8,648 bases of DNA from Bacillota bacterium (GTDB taxonomy: Bacteria; Bacillota; Bacilli; Bacillales; Cytobacillaceae): contig JAEWIG010000286.1 of NCBI GenBank assembly GCA_023387295.1, positions 1 through 8,648 of the forward strand, written 5' to 3'. Within the stretch, counting starts at the first letter, position 1; each line of letters opens with the position of its first letter. Positions 6,561 through 8,648 of the stretch are shown here, in pieces. The notes beneath the pieces were generated by a model that did not search any database, was not told where the DNA came from, and saw only the letters and a list, made by a program, of their open reading frames with translations. A program made the position numbers and the translations under genes.

Positions 6561-6576
6561 TGTGACATATCGCACA
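6561..6576. promoter_or_regulatory. Second Fnr/Crp-family-like palindrome
   Basis: TGTGACATATCGCACA matches the pattern TGTGA-N6-TCACA at 9 of 10 defined positions. Its centre is 161 bases from that of the Rex-type site at 6399-6416. It lies far upstream of any gene start, so its target is unclear. Short AT-rich palindromes of this kind can occur by chance. Confidence 0.3.
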
Positions 6577-6630
6577 TTTTCTCTTGGAGTTCTTTACCAC
6601 TTTGTGAACTTAAGCTATTTATCACGAAAG

Positions 6631-6672
6631 AAACCCTTTTTTAAAATAATCAATCCATATAAAGGGTTTTTT
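6631..6672 (+). terminator. Intrinsic terminator on the plus strand without a plus-strand gene
   Basis: AAACCCTTT (6631-6639) pairs perfectly with AAAGGGTTT (6661-6669), and the T-run TTTTTT (6667-6672) follows the GGG. The loop is long (21 bases, AT-rich). On the minus strand the arm is followed by CTTTCG rather than a T-run, so the element is oriented to the right. No plus-strand protein gene precedes it. Confidence 0.6.
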
Positions 6673-6683
6673 GTGACATTTTA

Positions 6684-6719
6684 GAGAAATAAATACCCTA
6701 ATGCAAGAATGCATTAGGG
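6684..6719 (-). terminator. Intrinsic terminator of the ytzH / 54-residue-protein unit
   Basis: A perfect 10-bp stem, CCCTAATGCA (6696-6705) with TGCATTAGGG (6710-6719), has a 4-base loop. On the minus strand it is followed by TATTTATTTCTC. It begins 14 bases beyond the stop codon of the small gene at 6734-6898, where transcription of that unit should end. The T-tract is interrupted, so efficiency may be moderate. Confidence 0.75.
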
Positions 6720-6733
6720 CATATCATTTTTCT

Positions 6734-6898
6734 TTATTCTGGATGAAACTTTGATTTAACTGGTTGTCCCTTATTTTCATATTTCTTCTTTGCTTGTTTC
6801 ACTAGATCAAATTCTTGACCAACTTCCAAATCTTGATTATTTCGGCCATTACGGTTTTTTTGCTCTGGATTGTTCTGCTTTGAGCGTTTATTTACCAT
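6734..6898 (-). CDS. Small hydrophilic protein of 54 residues, unknown function
   Basis: This short gene encodes a highly charged, Asn/Lys/Gln-rich protein (MVNKRSKQNNPEQKNRNGRN at the N-terminus, then DLEVGQEFDLVKQAKKKYEN and a tail ending in KFHPE). There is no membrane segment, signal peptide or cysteine. A good ribosome binding site, GGAGAG, lies 8 bases before the ATG. The gene starts 20 bases after the ytzH stop and is followed by an intrinsic terminator, so it is probably the second gene of a two-gene unit. The composition and size recall minor small acid-soluble spore proteins, and VGQEFDLVKQ faintly recalls the GTEFA stretch of gamma-type ones. That resemblance is too weak for an assignment. 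Spacing and translation signals make a real gene likely. Confidence 0.7.
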   Translation of the reverse strand: MVNKRSKQNNPEQKNRNGRNNQDLEVGQEFDLVKQAKKKYENKGQPVKSKFHPE

Positions 6899-6918
6899 CT
6901 TGTTCACTCTCCAGTTTC

Positions 6919-7182
6919 TTAATGTGGACTGATAATCATTTGATTTTGAAGTTGCTGCAGCTGAATTCTCATTCGATGAAGCTGTTCTCGCTGTTCTGAG
7001 TTTGCACTTAATGCTAGCTTTGTTAAGTCATTATAGGCATTCTCTAGAGATTGAAGTGCATCCGTATAACCTACATCATTATAATGCTCTTGCGTTCTTC
7101 CTTCTTGTAGTTGATCATTTGCAAATTGGATCGCTTCCTCACACTGTTGAAAAAGTGCATTAACCGATTCACGAGTTGCCAT
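6919..7182 (-). CDS. ytzH: YtzH-like protein (DUF2524 type)
   Basis: This 87-residue protein is predicted to be almost wholly helical. It starts MATRESVNALFQQCEEAIQF, has a central VGYTDALQSLENAYNDLTKL (about 37-56), and ends in a Gln-rich helix HRMRIQLQQLQNQM. It has no membrane segment or cysteine pair; one cysteine is at position 14. I recognise it as the YtzH-like family of Bacillaceae, which has no known biochemical function. The amphipathic helices suggest a coiled coil or protein-protein contact. AAAGGAG lies 8 bases before the ATG at 7182; an out-of-frame ATG four bases upstream is not used. It is divergent from ytqA, as expected for this conserved neighbourhood. Naming is from sequence memory, so moderate certainty. 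Confidence 0.8.
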   Translation of the reverse strand: MATRESVNALFQQCEEAIQFANDQLQEGRTQEHYNDVGYTDALQSLENAYNDLTKLALSANSEQREQLHRMRIQLQQLQNQMIISPH

Positions 7183-7479
7183 TCATTCCACTCCTTTTTT
7201 AGAATGGGTCAGAAGCTAAAGCTTCATATTTAGTTTGTTCAAGTTTTCTTTTTCTAATGAATTAAATTGCTGGCATTTTATTATGTAAAATTAAATTGTC
7301 GTCCTCTTTATTGAACAAGTCTCGTCGTGAATAAAGTCGTCGCAAAGCGCAGAGAAATAAACTTAATGACTTTTTTTAGTAATTTTCTGCTAATAAAAGG
7401 TTACATTATGCAACCTTTATCGTTCGTGATAAGATTATTTTTATGCATAAAACAATTAATTAGGAGGTATCTATCTGAA
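7183..7479. other. Divergent intergenic region between ytzH and ytqA
   Basis: This 297-bp AT-rich gap holds no convincing gene. It contains the possible ytzH promoter and the repeat GAAGCT-AA-AGCTTC (7212-7225). A 7-bp hairpin AAAGGTT/AACCTTT (7396-7402 with 7412-7418) is followed by a smaller TTATC/GATAA hairpin (7417-7421 with 7428-7432) and a T-rich stretch, which could be a weak attenuator ahead of ytqA. I found no clear plus-strand promoter; TTGAAC at 7311 with TAAAGT 15 bases downstream is the best, weak candidate. Confidence 0.4.
7290..7318 (-). promoter_or_regulatory. Possible sigma-A promoter of ytzH
   Basis: On the minus strand TTGTTC (7313-7318) and TTTAAT (7290-7295) are separated by 17 bases, and TTTAAT matches the -10 consensus at 5 of 6. 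Transcription would start near 7283, leaving a leader of about 100 bases. Just before the ribosome binding site, that leader holds the inverted repeat GAAGCT-AA-AGCTTC (7212-7225). Confidence 0.3.
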
Positions 7480-8430
7480 TTGACTCAGACGAACCCTTTT
7501 CCGTTTGCAACTGATGACAAACGTTACCATACATGGAATTACCATTTACGAAATGAATTTGGACATAAGGTTTTTAAAATAGCACTCGATGGCGGATTTG
7601 ATTGCCCAAACCGTGATGGCACTGTTGCACATGGCGGCTGTACCTTCTGTAGTGCAGCGGGTTCTGGGGATTTTGCCGGTAATCGCGCTGATGACTTAGA
7701 AACGCAATTTAATGAAATTAGGGAAAAAATGCATTATAAATGGAAAGACGGCAAATACATGGCTTATTTCCAAGCATTCACGAATACACATGCTCCTGTG
7801 GACGTTTTAAGAGAAATGTATGAGAAAGTATTGAACCAAGAGGGTGTAGTAGGTCTTTCTATTGCGACAAGGCCCGATTGTCTTCCCGATGATGTAGTTG
7901 AATATTTAGCGGAGTTAAATAAACGAACCTATTTATGGGTAGAACTAGGATTACAAACAGTTCATGAAAGAACCGCACTGCTAATTAATCGTGCGCATGA
8001 TTACCAATGCTACATTGAAGGAGTTGAAAAGCTTCGAAAGCATGGAATTCGTGTTTGCTCACATATCATCAATGGCCTTCCACTTGAAACACCAGAAATG
8101 ATGATGGAAACTGCTCGTGAAGTAGCCAAGCTTGATGTACAAGGTATCAAAATCCACCTTCTTCATCTTTTAAAAGGAACACCGATGGTCAAGCAATATG
8201 AGAAAGGCATGCTACAATTTCTATCCTTCGATAATTATGTAAGCTTAGTATGTGACCAATTAGAAATTTTACCACCAGAAATGATCATACACCGAATCAC
8301 AGGGGATGGCCCGATTGAATTGATGATTGGTCCTATGTGGAGTGTAAACAAATGGGAAGTTTTGAATGCCATTGACGCTGAGCTAAAGCGAAGAAATAGC
8401 TGGCAGGGGAAGTTTTATGTAAAAGCTTAG
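7480..8430 (+). CDS. ytqA: Radical SAM protein of the YtqA/YhcC family
   Basis: This is a radical S-adenosylmethionine enzyme of the TIGR01212 type (YtqA in Bacillus, YhcC in E. coli); its substrate is not established. With the start used here it has 316 residues, the normal family length. The iron-sulfur cluster cysteines are C42, C54 and C57 in FDCPNRDGTVAHGGCTFC, the wide C-x11-C-x2-C spacing typical of the family. Other conserved stretches are AYFQAFTNTHAPV (95-107), SIATRPDCLPDDV (127-139), WVELGLQTVHERT (153-165), HIINGLPLET (195-204) and HRITGDGP (271-278). The open frame extends 51 codons upstream, but AGGAGG (7462-7467) lies 12 bases before a TTG at 7480, and family homology begins at NPFPFAT. 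TTG is therefore the likely start, with rather long spacing. Related Bacillus genomes usually place ytqB next; it is not seen before the repeat array. Confidence 0.92.
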   Translation: MTQTNPFPFATDDKRYHTWNYHLRNEFGHKVFKIALDGGFDCPNRDGTVAHGGCTFCSAAGSGDFAGNRADDLETQFNEIREKMHYKWKDGKYMAYFQAFTNTHAPVDVLREMYEKVLNQEGVVGLSIATRPDCLPDDVVEYLAELNKRTYLWVELGLQTVHERTALLINRAHDYQCYIEGVEKLRKHGIRVCSHIINGLPLETPEMMMETAREVAKLDVQGIKIHLLHLLKGTPMVKQYEKGMLQFLSFDNYVSLVCDQLEILPPEMIIHRITGDGPIELMIGPMWSVNKWEVLNAIDAELKRRNSWQGKFYVKA

Positions 8431-8461
8431 ATCCTTTCGAGAGAAAAAGCGATCAATTTTT
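8430..8461 (+). terminator. Weak possible terminator after ytqA
   Basis: GATC (8430-8433) can pair with GATC (8451-8454), and the adjoining CTTT with AAAG across a one-base bulge. TTTTT (8457-8461) follows after two or three bases. The stem is imperfect and AT-rich, and it starts on the last base of the ytqA stop codon, so support is modest. Confidence 0.35.
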
Positions 8462-8483
8462 AATAATGTGAGCGATAAAAGTG

Positions 8484-8648
8484 GAAAGTGACCGATATAT
8501 CTCGAAATTGGCCGATATTTCCGGAAAGTGACCGATATATCTCGAAACTAACCGATATATCTCGAAACTGACTGATATATCACGAAACTGACCGATATAT
8601 CCCGAAACTGACCGATATATCTCGAAACTGACCGATATATCTCGAAAC
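8484..8648. repeat. 20-bp tandem repeat array (eight full units plus partial, continues past the window)
   Basis: The unit is GAAACTGACCGATATATCTC, with units starting at 8484 and every 20 bases to 8624, and a 5-base partial at 8644-8648. The last two full units are identical to the consensus, units 1, 3, 4 and 6 differ at one base, unit 5 at two, and unit 2 is the most diverged. A further degenerate copy (about 13 of 20) is seen at 8464-8483. Each unit contains the palindrome GATATATC. There are no spacers, so it is not a CRISPR. The plus strand carries a TGA in nearly every unit and, as 20 is not a multiple of three, is closed in all frames. The right boundary and full copy number lie outside the window. 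Confidence 0.95.

Larger units (their letters stand above)
6417..6672 (+). ncRNA. Candidate small RNA, divergent from the ccm operon
   Basis: Three observations support a plus-strand transcript. A 13-bp stem pairs 6451-6463 with 6519-6531; it is continuous only in plus-strand RNA, because it includes one G-U pair that would be an A-C mismatch on the minus strand. Small hairpins lie at 6489-6500 (ATGG/CCAT) and 6538-6550 (ACCAT/ATGGT). A plus-oriented terminator ends the region at 6672. A possible -35 (TTGCCA, 6390-6395) precedes it, with the Rex-like site in the spacer, but no good -10 hexamer is seen. The 5' end is unknown and the start given is only nominal. No RNA family was recognised. 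Confidence 0.25.

Noticed and set aside
6417..6644. Plus-strand open frame of 75 codons in the ccm/ytzH intergenic region
   Set aside because: No ribosome binding site precedes the ATG, composition is Phe/His/Cys-rich as in random AT-rich DNA, and the stop falls inside the terminator stem.
7327..7479. 51-codon N-terminal extension of ytqA
   Set aside because: The extension resembles no family sequence, contains the AGGAGG ribosome binding site in frame (as Arg-Arg), and the family N-terminus starts at NPFPFAT; TTG at 7480 fits better.
8484..8648. CRISPR array
   Set aside because: The repeats are directly contiguous 20-bp units with no unique spacers and no cas genes nearby.

Overview
The window looks like the chromosome of a low-GC, endospore-forming Firmicute of the Bacillaceae. 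Shine-Dalgarno sites are strong (AAAGGAG type), base composition is AT-rich, and the right side carries a ytzH / ytqA pair typical of Bacillus and relatives.

Positions 1-6327 hold a compact minus-strand operon for cytochrome c maturation of the System I (Ccm) type. This is notable because well-studied Bacillus species use System II (ResB/ResC, CcdA). In transcription order the genes are: a secreted, membrane-anchored protein of unknown function (5356-6327), ccmE, ccmF, a ccmH-like gene, two small membrane proteins (1984-2352 and 1640-1987), ccmA, ccmB and ccmC (cut off by the window edge). Genes overlap by 1-4 nt or are separated by only a few to 37 nt, so they are probably co-transcribed. 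CcmA/CcmB/CcmC would load heme onto CcmE, and CcmF would transfer it to apocytochrome. Two parts are non-canonical. CcmE carries a CxxxY heme-attachment motif instead of HxxxY, and the CcmH-like protein has lost the CxxC pair. No CcmG thioredoxin is visible. This matches the reduced 'System I*' variant known from Desulfovibrio and archaea, but here a thiol-less CcmH relic is retained. Three uncharacterised membrane proteins in the operon share a short SHOCT/CcmI-like helical motif.

Positions 6328-6733 contain no convincing gene. They hold the operon's probable promoter region, a near-perfect Rex-type operator (also compatible with Fnr) at 6399-6416, a second Fnr-like palindrome at 6561-6576, a long RNA-type stem (6451-6531) and a plus-strand intrinsic terminator (6631-6672) that has no plus-strand gene to serve. 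Together these suggest a divergently transcribed small RNA. A second terminator (6684-6719) closes the neighbouring minus-strand unit.

Positions 6734-7182 carry a 54-residue hydrophilic protein and ytzH, both on the minus strand. After a 297-bp divergent gap comes ytqA (radical SAM, plus strand, 7480-8430). From 8484 to the window end runs a 20-bp tandem repeat array of at least eight units, each containing the palindrome GATATATC.
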